Assembly (NCBI GenBank): GCA_002339165.1
Contig: DDJS01000101.1
Coordinates: 4,901 to 10,975 of the forward strand
From: Cellvibrionales bacterium UBA2618
GTDB taxonomy: Bacteria; Pseudomonadota; Gammaproteobacteria; Pseudomonadales; Porticoccaceae
DNA length: 6,075 nucleotides
Direction: 5' to 3'
Shown here: in pieces, positions 1-5,930 of the stretch
Layout: each line of letters opens with the position of its first letter
How positions within the stretch are numbered: position 1 is the first letter of the stretch
Position numbers and translations under genes: made by a program
The notes under the pieces: model-generated
Told to the model about the DNA's origin: nothing
The model's input: the letters and a program-made list of their open reading frames with translations, nothing else
Databases searched by the model: none

Positions 1-851
1 TGCACCCAACCTCTGCCGATGCAACATACGCAAAATCGACTGATGCCGCTTTCTTGTCTGCCTTAAACACCGCCTTGGATGGGCAGTCTATTGCATACAC
101 CGCGACATCGTCCGCCGAAGGCACTGTAATTTTGACCAAGGACGCAGTCGGTTCAGTTTCTGACGTTCCGACCTCAAAGATTGGAGCTACTCCCTCCACT
201 ATTACCGTAACCCAGGCCACAGCAGGCGTGACCGCAGTCACCGACGTCAATGGCGGTGCGGCGTATTCGTCGGCAGCGCAAATGTTGACCGAAATAACCG
301 AGGCAGCGGGCTACGGTTCGTTCGATTACACGGTTCAGCTGGACTCGACAGGCAGTAAACTGGTGTTTGACGCCAAGCATACGGGTGTCAAAACGGTTAG
401 CAACGTGCCGACATTCAGCCAGTCTGTGAGTACCAATTCGGCGAGGGCAGAAATACAGCAAGGGGTTACCGGGGTGGTCGATCCCGAGTCAGTCAACCGC
501 AGCTCGGGTCCGCAACGAGTCGGGTTCTTTACTGTGGTCGAAGATTTTATGGAGGCCTTGTTGGCGAACGACGGCGACGGCGCTCGACGCGCGCTTAAAG
601 AAGTGTCGCAGGTAACAGATAATCTGTCCCTATCGATGGCCAATGTTGGCGGGCGTATGGGCGAGGTTCAGTCGCAGTTCGATGTGCTGTCGGACACTAA
701 AATCCGTTATTCGGCGATGCTCTCGCAGGAACAAGACCTCGACTATGCCAAGGCGGTGTCTGATCTGACGGCCGAGATGCTGTCGCTAGAGGCAGGGCAG
801 GCGACGTTCGCCAAAATTTCGCAGATGAACTTATTTGATTATATTCGTTAA
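1..851 (+). CDS. flgL: FlgL, flagellar hook-filament junction protein (HAP3), 5'-truncated by window edge
   Basis: The frame is open from nt 3 with no stop before the TAA at 849-851, so the gene starts outside the window; the internal TTG at 54 is not the real start. About 282 residues are visible. The last ~110 residues are typical FlgL C-terminal D0/D1 helix: GGRMGEVQSQFDVL, then QEQDLDYAKAVSDL, ending MNLFDYIR, where the family ends in a similar LFNYI or LFDYI. FlgL is secreted through the flagellar export channel and sits with FlgK between hook and filament. The upstream visible part is Thr/Ser/Ala/Gly-rich and holds two copies of a ~70-residue module (nt 21-230 and 258-476), probably a surface-exposed variable domain. 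E. coli FlgL is about 317 residues; with the missing N-terminal helices this one should exceed 400 (inference). fliD follows after 57 nt on the same strand. Confidence 0.93.
   Translation, partial: HPTSADATYAKSTDAAFLSALNTALDGQSIAYTATSSAEGTVILTKDAVGSVSDVPTSKIGATPSTITVTQATAGVTAVTDVNGGAAYSSAAQMLTEITEAAGYGSFDYTVQLDSTGSKLVFDAKHTGVKTVSNVPTFSQSVSTNSARAEIQQGVTGVVDPESVNRSSGPQRVGFFTVVEDFMEALLANDGDGARRALKEVSQVTDNLSLSMANVGGRMGEVQSQFDVLSDTKIRYSAMLSQEQDLDYAKAVSDLTAEMLSLEAGQATFAKISQMNLFDYIR
21..230 (+). repeat. Protein-level module, copy 1 (in FlgL)
   Basis: About 70 codons running from ATYAKSTDA to TQATAGV. Landmarks are an A-x-Y start, an L..ALN..LD..I.YTA block resembling flagellin hook-IN motifs, then a T.DA.G.V...PT block and a TQA.AG end. 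By hand it aligns with FliD nt 1719-1925 at about 28 identities over roughly 70 positions. The similarity is at protein level; I see no long identical DNA stretch. Confidence 0.6.
258..476 (+). repeat. Protein-level module, copy 2 (in FlgL), more diverged
   Basis: About 73 codons from AAYSSAAQML to QGVTGV, directly after copy 1. It keeps the layout of the module: AxYS start, a helical L..I block, YT strand, G-S turn, then S-N-V-P-T matching S-D-V-P-T of copy 1, and a closing Q..VTGV. Identity to the other copies is clearly lower than between copy 1 and the FliD copy, so this is a less certain member. Confidence 0.45.
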
Positions 852-908
852 TCGGGCCTCGAAAACAGGTAGCGTTCTTTAACCATAGGTAAGGCACAGA
901 GATTCAGC

Positions 909-2726
909 ATGGTAGATTCAACAAGTTCGAGTGACTCGGGTTCAACCGCCGCATCGACGATTCTAACGACCCTTGGTGCGGGTTCGGGTATCGATATCTT
1001 TAAGATGTCGAGGGACTTAACAGATGTTGAAAAGCTCCCAAAGCAAGAGAAGATTAACGAGAAGATTGAGGCAAGCACCGCTCAGGTCTCTGCTTATGGG
1101 CTGGTCAAGTATCAGCTTGAAGTACTGAAGCTGTCGTTTGAGGGACTGAATGACGCCAACGAAATGGCCACCAACAATGCATCATCCACCAACACGACTG
1201 CGGTCAATTTTTCGTCGTTGGATGGCACCGCCCAGGTCGGATCCTATGACGTGACCGTTTCGTCGCTGGCGAATGGTCAGCAATCTAAATCGACCGAGTA
1301 TTCTAGCGCTACCCAGCAGTTGAACAGCGGTTCGGCATTCAATATTACACTGGGGGTGGGGCCCACGGGCGGCACTCAAGCAAATACCACAATTGCGGTG
1401 GCGACGGATACGCCCCAGGGCGTTGTAAATGCGATTAACGCCGGCGATTATGGGGTCACAGCAACGCTGGTTGATACCGGAACCGCGGGCACCAATCAAC
1501 GGATTATTTTATCTGGCTCAAGCGGTACAGCAAAGGCATATACTATCACCAGCACTCCGGACCTTGGGTTTGGTTATGCTGGCGCTAGTGCAAAATACAC
1601 CATGCCGTTTGTCAATGGTGACGCCAGTGGCGCGTCCAGCGATCAAAATTTGACCTTTTCGTTCGGCGGGAAAACCGCCACTGTCGACCTTTATAACGAG
1701 GACAGTGGTACCAACGCGGCGCGCTACAGCGGCCTTTCCGATGCCAATTTGTTGGCGGCAATCAACTCCCAGTTGGACGCTCAAGGGATTGGCTTTACTG
1801 CGTCTGTCAGCAGTGATGGCAGTGGCTTTACTTTCACCCAGGATGCGGCTGGCGCGGTAACCAGTGCCCCCACGGCGACGGTTGACGGGAGTGCGGTAAG
1901 CCTAACGCAAGCGGTTGCCGGCGCGGCCAGCAATACCATGCAATCGGCGACGGATGCGGTGATCGGTTTCAATGGCCTGACCATTACCCGTTCGAGTAAC
2001 ACGATTAATGATGTGGTCGCAGGCGCAGTGCTTTCAATCAATCAGGTGACCGAGACCGGCGGCACGTCAAACCCTGCGCGGTTAACGATTTCGAGTGACA
2101 CCAGCACGCTCAAGACCAAGGTTCAGTCGCTGGTGAGCGAGTACAACAATTTTAATGGGCTGATGTCTGAGCTGGGCTCCAGTGCGACCGACGACGACAA
2201 CGATATGATGGGTGCTCTGCGGCGTGATACCGCAACGGTTCGCTATGTGCAAAACGCCCTGCGGACCGCGGTATTGGCCAACTCCAGTACCACATCCGGT
2301 GGTGTCGAAGGCCTCAGGGATATTGGTGTGTCGATGGACAAATCGGGCAACCTGACCTTTGATGAGAAGAAGTACGATACTGCGATCACCACCAGCTACG
2401 ACAAGGTTGTGACCATGTTGACCGCGGACACCACCAACCAGAGTGAGTACAGCACGGCCGCTAAAGGCCTGGCTCAGGATATTGCCAAGGTTCTCGACGG
2501 GCTGGGCGATACAAGCAGCGTATTGAGCACCCGAAATACTACCGCCGAGAACTCCATCGAGACCTACGAAGAAGAGCTGGCAGATTTAGAGAAGCGCATG
2601 GAGGCAGTGTACGATCGCTACCTGTCGCAGTTCGCCGCGATGGAGGGCATGATGAACTCGATGAACGGCACCAGGGATTATCTCGAGGGCCAGTTAGAAT
2701 CACTCTCTAAGGCCTACGACAGCTAA
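909..2726 (+). CDS. fliD: FliD, flagellar filament cap protein (HAP2)
   Basis: 605 residues. FliD forms the oligomeric cap at the filament tip and helps exported flagellin fold into place. The N-terminal domain shows the family signature LGAGSGIDI (residues 22-30) followed by a helix with EKLPKQEKI (41-49), equivalent to the usual AERAPKE region. A hook-IN-like segment lies at about 166-205 (TPQGVVNAIN onward) and the module shared with FlgL at about 271-339. The C-terminal domain runs from about 390; residues 540-605 form a heptad-rich helix ending SMNGTRDYLEGQLESL, the typical FliD C-terminus. It is longer than E. coli FliD (about 468), mostly because of the central Thr/Ser/Gly-rich insert. 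The ATG at 909 is chosen because the frame has a stop at 870-872 and no other start between, and the next Met (residue 33) would remove the signature. The ribosome binding site is weak (AGAGA at 898-902). No fliS follows. Confidence 0.95.
   Translation: MVDSTSSSDSGSTAASTILTTLGAGSGIDIFKMSRDLTDVEKLPKQEKINEKIEASTAQVSAYGLVKYQLEVLKLSFEGLNDANEMATNNASSTNTTAVNFSSLDGTAQVGSYDVTVSSLANGQQSKSTEYSSATQQLNSGSAFNITLGVGPTGGTQANTTIAVATDTPQGVVNAINAGDYGVTATLVDTGTAGTNQRIILSGSSGTAKAYTITSTPDLGFGYAGASAKYTMPFVNGDASGASSDQNLTFSFGGKTATVDLYNEDSGTNAARYSGLSDANLLAAINSQLDAQGIGFTASVSSDGSGFTFTQDAAGAVTSAPTATVDGSAVSLTQAVAGAASNTMQSATDAVIGFNGLTITRSSNTINDVVAGAVLSINQVTETGGTSNPARLTISSDTSTLKTKVQSLVSEYNNFNGLMSELGSSATDDDNDMMGALRRDTATVRYVQNALRTAVLANSSTTSGGVEGLRDIGVSMDKSGNLTFDEKKYDTAITTSYDKVVTMLTADTTNQSEYSTAAKGLAQDIAKVLDGLGDTSSVLSTRNTTAENSIETYEEELADLEKRMEAVYDRYLSQFAAMEGMMNSMNGTRDYLEGQLESLSKAYDS
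1719..1925 (+). repeat. Protein-level module shared with FlgL (in FliD)
   Basis: FliD residues about 271-339, from ARYSGLSDA to TQAVAGA. It has the same order of landmarks as the FlgL copies: AxY, an L.AAIN..LD.Q.I block, FTA strand, DG turn, TQDA.G.V..APT and TQA.AGA. Probably a surface domain of the D2/D3 type inserted between the conserved FliD ends (inference). Confidence 0.6.
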
Positions 2727-2728
2727 CT

Positions 2729-2744
2729 AGCCCCGAGTGGGGTT
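2729..2744. terminator. Short hairpin between convergent fliD and dctM, possible weak terminator
   Basis: AGCCCC (2729-2734) pairs with GGGGTT (2739-2744) around a 4-nt GAGT loop, starting 3 nt after the fliD stop. There is no T-tract on either strand. A second short stem, CCGC 2754-2757 with GCGG 2762-2765, follows. Convergent transcription from fliD and dctM meets in this 78-nt gap, so some termination is expected, but neither hairpin is a convincing intrinsic terminator. Confidence 0.25.
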
Positions 2745-2804
2745 GGATCTACGCCGCATCTGCGGATCGTATTCACGTCGACAGCGCCAGAGCTGTTGTC
2801 ATCA

Positions 2805-4169
2805 TCAGGGGTAGACCACCGAGGGCAACCAAGTTGCAATCGCGGGGAACAGCGCCAACATCAGCATTAACATGACTTGCAAGCCAATATACGGCAGCAC
2901 GCCGCGATACATATCGGCGGTGTTTACGGTCTCCGGCGCGACACCACGCAGGTAAAACAGCGCAAATCCAAAGGGTGGGGTTAGAAACGAGGTCTGCAGG
3001 TTGATGGCGATCATCACGCCCAGCCAGATGGGGTCGAGCCCCATGGCCAGTAGGATCGGCGCGACGATTGGCACCACCACAAAGGTAATCTCGATGAAGT
3101 CGAGAATAAAACCAAGTACAAAGATCACCACCATCACCAGCAAGGTTGCGCCGAACAGCCCGCCGGGCATTTGCTGAAAAAATTCAGCGACCCGTTGCTC
3201 GCCCCCAAAGCCACGAAAAACCAGTGAAAATATTGCAGCCCCGATCAGGATCATAAAGACCATAGACGTAACCTGCGTGGTGGATTGCACGGCGGCGCGG
3301 AGGTTCTGCCAATCCAATTGACCCTTGATCATTGCTAGCAGTATGGCGCCAAAGGCACCGACGCCGGCGGCCTCTGTCGGGGTGGCGGCGCCGGTAAGAA
3401 TCGACCCGAGGACCGCGAATATCAGTAAAATCGGCGGCAAGAGATTTTTAAAGGCGCGGCGCAATCGCGTGTCGAAGGCTTCATCGATGGCAATTGTTGC
3501 GCGCTGTGGTTTGACCATCAGCAGCACATAGAGGCAGTAAAGGCAGACGAGAAGTAATCCAGGCACGATTGCGCCAACGAACAGATCGCCTACGGAAACG
3601 GTTTTTGGTGCAAAAATGCCCATATTAAGCTGCGCCTGCTGGTAGGCGCTCGACAGGGTATCGCCCAGCAGCACCAGCGCAATCGACGGCGGGATGATCT
3701 GGCCGAGCGTGCCGGTGGCGCAGATCATGCCGCTGGCTTCAGACGCAGAGTAGCCACGTTTTAGCAGTGTCGGCAGCGACATTAAGCCCATGGTCACCAC
3801 GGTGGCGCCAACAATCCCGGTGCTCGCGGCAAGCAGCGCACCGACTAAGATCACCGAGATACCGAGTCCGTTGCGCAGGCCGCCGAGCAGGTCCGCCATA
3901 CTTTCCAGTAGATCTTCCGACAGCCGTGATTTTTCCAGCATCACGCCCATCATTACAAACAGCGGTACCGCGACCAGCGTGGTGTTGCCCATAATACCGA
4001 ACAACCGGTTGGGAAGGGCCTGCAGGTAGGCGCCGTCAAAATGCCCGCTGTAACTGCCAGCAGCGGCGAACAACAGAGCGGTACCCGCCAGCGAGAGCGC
4101 TACCGGGTACCCGGCCAAAAGAACGGCGCAGGTGCAGATAAACAGCAAAAATGGGATCATCTCAGCCAT
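2805..4169 (-). CDS. dctM: TRAP transporter large permease subunit, DctM family
   Basis: 454 residues, almost entirely hydrophobic, consistent with the ~12-helix DctM topology in the inner membrane. DctM is the ion-coupled transport subunit of TRAP systems, taking substrate from a periplasmic binding protein. Visible family landmarks: LLAGYPVALSLAG (17-29), STGIVGATVVTMGLMSLPTL (116-135), GTLGQIIPPS (153-162), the second-half repeat GAATPTEAAGVGAFGA (260-275), LGFILDFIEI (352-361) and TSFLTPPFGF (393-402). The sequence LLGDTLSSAYQQAQ..MG.F.P.TVSVGDLF (168-197) recalls the branch grouped with FcbT3 and TakM, whose binding proteins include 2-oxoacid binders; the substrate here is a guess. The start ATG overlaps the end of dctQ by 8 nt, with GGTGA (plus-strand 4173-4177) just upstream, so translation is probably coupled to dctQ. 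No dctP gene lies nearby. Confidence 0.93.
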   Translation of the reverse strand: MAEMIPFLLFICTCAVLLAGYPVALSLAGTALLFAAAGSYSGHFDGAYLQALPNRLFGIMGNTTLVAVPLFVMMGVMLEKSRLSEDLLESMADLLGGLRNGLGISVILVGALLAASTGIVGATVVTMGLMSLPTLLKRGYSASEASGMICATGTLGQIIPPSIALVLLGDTLSSAYQQAQLNMGIFAPKTVSVGDLFVGAIVPGLLLVCLYCLYVLLMVKPQRATIAIDEAFDTRLRRAFKNLLPPILLIFAVLGSILTGAATPTEAAGVGAFGAILLAMIKGQLDWQNLRAAVQSTTQVTSMVFMILIGAAIFSLVFRGFGGEQRVAEFFQQMPGGLFGATLLVMVVIFVLGFILDFIEITFVVVPIVAPILLAMGLDPIWLGVMIAINLQTSFLTPPFGFALFYLRGVAPETVNTADMYRGVLPYIGLQVMLMLMLALFPAIATWLPSVVYP

Positions 4170-4704
4170 CGTTCACCGGACGTGTTTGTCGATCGGCGGA
4201 CCCGTTCACAAGGGTTAAGGTCAGCCGCAACGCGCCGGCGAACCCCTGCAATAGTAGTAGCGCGGGCATCAATAGCAGCAAGCTTTTTAGCGCATAGACA
4301 AAGGCAATGCCGCTGCGCTCTTCCGAGCGCTCGGCGATGTTCCAACTGGCGACAACGTAGTCCCAACTGCCGATAAAAATGACCAGGCACACCGGCAGTA
4401 AAAACAGCAGTGTACCCAACAGGTCGATCATGGCACGGCGCTGCGGGCTAAACTGGCGGTAGAAAATATCCACTCGGACATGGCCACCCTGCTGCAGCGT
4501 GTAGGCGATGCCGAGCATAAAAATGGCGGCGTGCAGATAGCTCACCGACTCCTGCAGGGCGACCGAGCCCACGGCAAAGCAGTAGCGCAGCACGACGATG
4601 GTCACAACCACCAGTACCATCAGCAGATTGAGCCATGCCAGTAGCCGACCGATGAGATCGATGGCAGCGTCTATGCGGTCGGCGATGTAGATGAAGAGGC
4701 TCAC
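4162..4704 (-). CDS. dctQ: TRAP transporter small permease subunit, DctQ family
   Basis: 180 residues with four hydrophobic segments (about 20-42, 51-71, 93-112, 138-157), the normal DctQ topology and length. The motif QQGGHVRVDIFY (71-82) followed by FSPQRRAMIDLLG (85-97) is diagnostic; SWDYVVASW (113-121) and YALKSLLLLMPALLLLQG (137-154) also fit. DctQ is the scaffold partner of DctM in the inner membrane and is required for transport. The start is GTG at 4704: the only in-frame starter between the hydrophobic region and the upstream stop (plus-strand 4741-4743). Its ribosome binding site is poor (AGAGAA about 12 nt upstream). It is first in a two-gene operon with dctM. In most TRAP operons dctP precedes or follows these genes; here it is absent. 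Confidence 0.92.
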   Translation of the reverse strand: MSLFIYIADRIDAAIDLIGRLLAWLNLLMVLVVVTIVVLRYCFAVGSVALQESVSYLHAAIFMLGIAYTLQQGGHVRVDIFYRQFSPQRRAMIDLLGTLLFLLPVCLVIFIGSWDYVVASWNIAERSEERSGIAFVYALKSLLLLMPALLLLQGFAGALRLTLTLVNGSADRQTRPVNDG

Positions 4705-4759
4705 GACGCGCTGTATTTCTCTGTGTTGTTGGGTGTGTTTTCAAGGTATTGGCGCGGCG

Positions 4760-4789
4760 AGTATAGCGTGATTGCAGCCATCCTGACAG
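4760..4789 (-). promoter_or_regulatory. Candidate sigma-70 promoter for dctQM
   Basis: On the minus strand CTGTCA (plus 4784-4789) is separated by 18 nt from TATACT (plus 4760-4765). The -10 matches the consensus at 5 of 6 positions and the -35 at 4 of 6. Transcription would start near plus-strand 4753, giving a leader of about 50 nt before the GTG of dctQ. It suggests that the transporter is expressed independently of the flagellar regulators. Judged by eye only. Confidence 0.5.
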
Positions 4790-4844
4790 GCGCCAGGGAG
4801 CGTATTCAACATGCCTTTGGTGGGCGGTTTCCGGTATTGGGAAT

Positions 4845-4871
4845 TAAAGCTCACCACACTTCTGCCGATGG
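4845..4871 (+). promoter_or_regulatory. Sigma-28 (FliA) promoter for flaG
   Basis: TAAA at 4845-4848, a 15-nt spacer, then GCCGATGG at 4864-4871. This matches the enterobacterial/Vibrio FliA consensus TAAA-N15-GCCGATAA in 4/4 and 6/8 positions with exact spacing. The start point would be near 4878-4880, about 77 nt upstream of the flaG ATG. FliA promoters are used for late flagellar genes, which fits flaG. Confidence 0.75.
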
Positions 4872-4916
4872 CTGAGAGTGAACTGGTCGATTTTTAGTGG
4901 CCCTTAGCTCCAGAAA

Positions 4917-4938
4917 ATTAACAGAATTAGTGGTTAAT
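4917..4938 (+). repeat. Small inverted repeat in the flaG leader
   Basis: ATTAAC (4917-4922) and GTTAAT (4933-4938) are perfect inverted copies around a 10-nt spacer, ending 3 nt before the flaG Shine-Dalgarno. It could be a weak AU-rich hairpin or an operator half-site pair. In AT-rich DNA such a 6-bp repeat can arise by chance. Confidence 0.3.
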
Positions 4939-4941
4939 CAC

Positions 4942-4949
4942 GGAGGTGA
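4942..4949 (+). promoter_or_regulatory. Strong Shine-Dalgarno of flaG
   Basis: GGAGGTGA is a full 8-nt complement to the 16S rRNA tail. It decides the start: the ATG at 4956 is 6 nt downstream, whereas the out-of-frame ATG at 4951 is only 1 nt away and opens a frame that soon stops. Confidence 0.85.
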
Positions 4950-4955
4950 AATGTC

Positions 4956-5390
4956 ATGGCAGGCTTTGAAGGCAGTATCAAGGTGCCCAATCCGGCATCG
5001 GCAGTTGTTGCGAGTATTCCGCGTCCACAGGTGACGTCGGCGGTACAGGTCGCGTCCGTGGTGTCGTCTGAACCAGATGTCAACGCCAACGCGCAATCCT
5101 CCGTTAGTGTAATGAGTAAAGCGGCGACGTTACATAAGCTCGAATCGTTAAAGCAAGACGAGCGGAATTTTGGCGCGCTGAGGGTTGCGGCTGCCGAACT
5201 CAATGACGCGGTTAAAACCAAGGCGATCGATCTTAGTTTTTCTGTTGATGAGCCATCCAAGCGGTTCGTGGTTGAGGTCAAGGACTCGAAAACCGGCCAA
5301 CTCATCCGCCACATTCCCGGCGAGGCGGTGTTACGCACGGCGGCGACTCTGGACGCTCTCAAAGGCCTGTTGTTCGACGACGTTTATTAG
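4956..5390 (+). CDS. flaG: FlaG family flagellar protein
   Basis: 144 residues. The C-terminal ~55 residues are a clear FlaG domain: LSFSVDEPSKRFVVEVKDSK, then TGQLIRHIPGEAVLR and LDALKGLLFDDVY; the VxDxxTGxxIRxIPxEExLR pattern is the family hallmark. The N-terminal ~80 residues are low-complexity Ala/Val/Ser/Pro and probably disordered. In Vibrio, Pseudomonas and Campylobacter FlaG lies next to flagellin or cap genes and its loss changes filament length; the molecular mechanism is not established. Here it is a monocistron-like gene behind a sigma-28 promoter and a very strong ribosome binding site, 554 nt upstream of fliC on the same strand. The usual order is fliC-flaG-fliD, so both its position before flagellin and its separation from fliD by the TRAP genes are unusual. 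No terminator is evident after its stop. Confidence 0.92.
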   Translation: MAGFEGSIKVPNPASAVVASIPRPQVTSAVQVASVVSSEPDVNANAQSSVSVMSKAATLHKLESLKQDERNFGALRVAAAELNDAVKTKAIDLSFSVDEPSKRFVVEVKDSKTGQLIRHIPGEAVLRTAATLDALKGLLFDDVY

Positions 5391-5664
5391 ACAGTTTTGG
5401 GTAAGCAATCGCCCTCGCCACCTGAAAATATTTAAAACATGTCAAAAATCCGTTACTTATGGCTTGTTTCGCAGGTCTTTTAGTAAATCTATCGGGTAAA
5501 TGCCAAAAATCTAAAAACGTCTGCCGAAAACCTGACAATCCGGCAAAATGCGGCTAAAAATGCCTGCCACTTTTCCGGCACCGACTTATATTGAGATTCC
5601 GTATTTTTCTTAAGCTGCTGATGTTATTAGATAAATAAATTTGCCGGTGGCAATGATAGAAAGT
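5391..5664 (+). other. Gene-free AT-rich region upstream of the fliC promoter
   Basis: No credible gene is present. The stretch 5500-5580 repeats short motifs of the form GCC(G)AAAA and CGGC(T)AAAA, with A-tracts at 5505-5509, 5513-5517, 5527-5530, 5545-5548 and 5556-5560. CCGGCA occurs at 5540-5545 and 5575-5580, and its complement TGCCGG at 5642-5647. For a sigma-54 promoter, this is where activator sites or a bend would normally lie, but I recognise no specific protein site. Confidence 0.5.
5504..5530 (+). promoter_or_regulatory. Weak sigma-28-like promoter upstream of fliC
   Basis: CAAA (5504-5507), a 15-nt spacer, then GCCGAAAA (5523-5530): 3/4 and 7/8 matches to the FliA consensus with correct spacing. 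It lies in A-rich repetitive DNA and lacks the T of the ATAA part, so it may be chance. If real, it would give fliC a second, late-class start with a leader of about 400 nt. Confidence 0.2.
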
Positions 5665-5680
5665 TGGCACCTCAATTGCA
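5665..5680 (+). promoter_or_regulatory. Sigma-54 (RpoN) promoter for fliC
   Basis: TGGCAC (5665-5670), 5-nt spacer, TTGCA (5676-5680). Both the -24 GG and -12 GC are present with exact spacing, and the match to TGGCAC-N5-TTGCA is complete. The start point would be near 5691, leaving about 254 nt of leader before the fliC ATG. Sigma-54 flagellin promoters are known in Vibrio (flaA, activated by FlrC). Expression would need a FlrC/FleR- or FleQ-type enhancer-binding protein. Confidence 0.88.
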
Positions 5681-5720
5681 TTGTATCTAGTGAGAGCGCT
5701 TTATTTGTTGAACGGCTCCG

Positions 5721-5748
5721 CTTTCAGCACCCTGTGTAGGTCTGAAAG
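5721..5748 (+). promoter_or_regulatory. Dyad downstream of the fliC start point, possible activator site
   Basis: CTTTCAG (5721-5727) and CTGAAAG (5742-5748) are perfect 7-bp inverted copies around 14 nt, at about +31 to +58. In Vibrio cholerae the FlrC enhancer of flaA lies downstream of the start point at a comparable position, so this dyad is a candidate enhancer for the fliC activator. It may equally act as RNA hairpin H1. Confidence 0.35.
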
Positions 5749-5818
5749 TGTTGGGATTGAGAGCCCCAAGCCGGCTTGAGACGAGTAAGCGATAGCATTA
5801 GGTCTGGAGAGACAGGTA

Positions 5819-5842
5819 ATGCAACCACCGACAGAGTATTAG
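5819..5842 (+). CDS. Possible short leader ORF in the fliC 5' region
   Basis: ATG at 5819 opens seven sense codons (MQPPTEY) and a TAG at 5840-5842. GGAG (5806-5809) is 9 nt upstream, an acceptable Shine-Dalgarno. The GGAG is in the apical loop of hairpin H3 and the ATG in its 3' strand, so translation would require opening H3 and would also disturb H4. A tiny ORF like this can occur by chance; there is no protein-level evidence. Confidence 0.2.
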   Translation: MQPPTEY

Positions 5843-5930
5843 ATCGGTAGTTGGGAAAGAAACTTTAGATTTAAATGCGCAATTACTGGTTGCGCGGCAC
5901 GCAAAGACGAAAAGTGTGCGCAACCATATA

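Noticed and set aside
891..908. Sigma-54-like string before fliD (GGCAC, 5-nt spacer, TT)
   Set aside because: The essential -12 GC is not in place (TTCA instead of TTGC) and the start point would fall inside fliD.
174..1078. Several minus-strand ORFs of 66-102 residues opposite flgL and fliD
   Set aside because: They are shadows of the strongly supported plus-strand flagellar genes, with Arg/Cys-rich compositions typical of antisense frames.
3325..4376. Plus-strand ORFs of 68-111 residues opposite dctM and dctQ
   Set aside because: They are shadows of two clear TRAP genes and rich in Arg/Ser/Pro, with no family motifs.
2768..4808. Short matching strings on both sides of dctMQ: CGTATTCA at 2768-2775 and 4801-4808, and GACAGCGCCAG-like at 2780-2790 and 4785-4796
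   Set aside because: The two strings are in opposite order on the two sides but in the same orientation, which fits neither a target-site duplication nor terminal inverted repeats. An 8-mer match between these gaps is also quite likely by chance.
5439..5483. 14-codon ORF (MSKIRYLWLVSQVF) after flaG
   Set aside because: No ribosome binding site precedes it and the composition is that of AT-rich noncoding DNA.
5653..5739. 28-codon ORF starting at ATG 5653
   Set aside because: It runs through the sigma-54 promoter and H1 dyad, its ATG lies upstream of the inferred transcription start, and there is no ribosome binding site.
5788..5795. AGCGATAG, sharing the CGATA core with the sigma-28 -10 element, in the fliC leader
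   Set aside because: No TAAA-like -35 lies at the required 15-nt spacing; the bases there are AGCC.
5888..5925. Possible GEMM-I c-di-GMP riboswitch because of ACGCAAAG
   Set aside because: Only this short string fits. The GAAA tetraloop helix and the tetraloop-receptor arm of the class are not recognisable around it.
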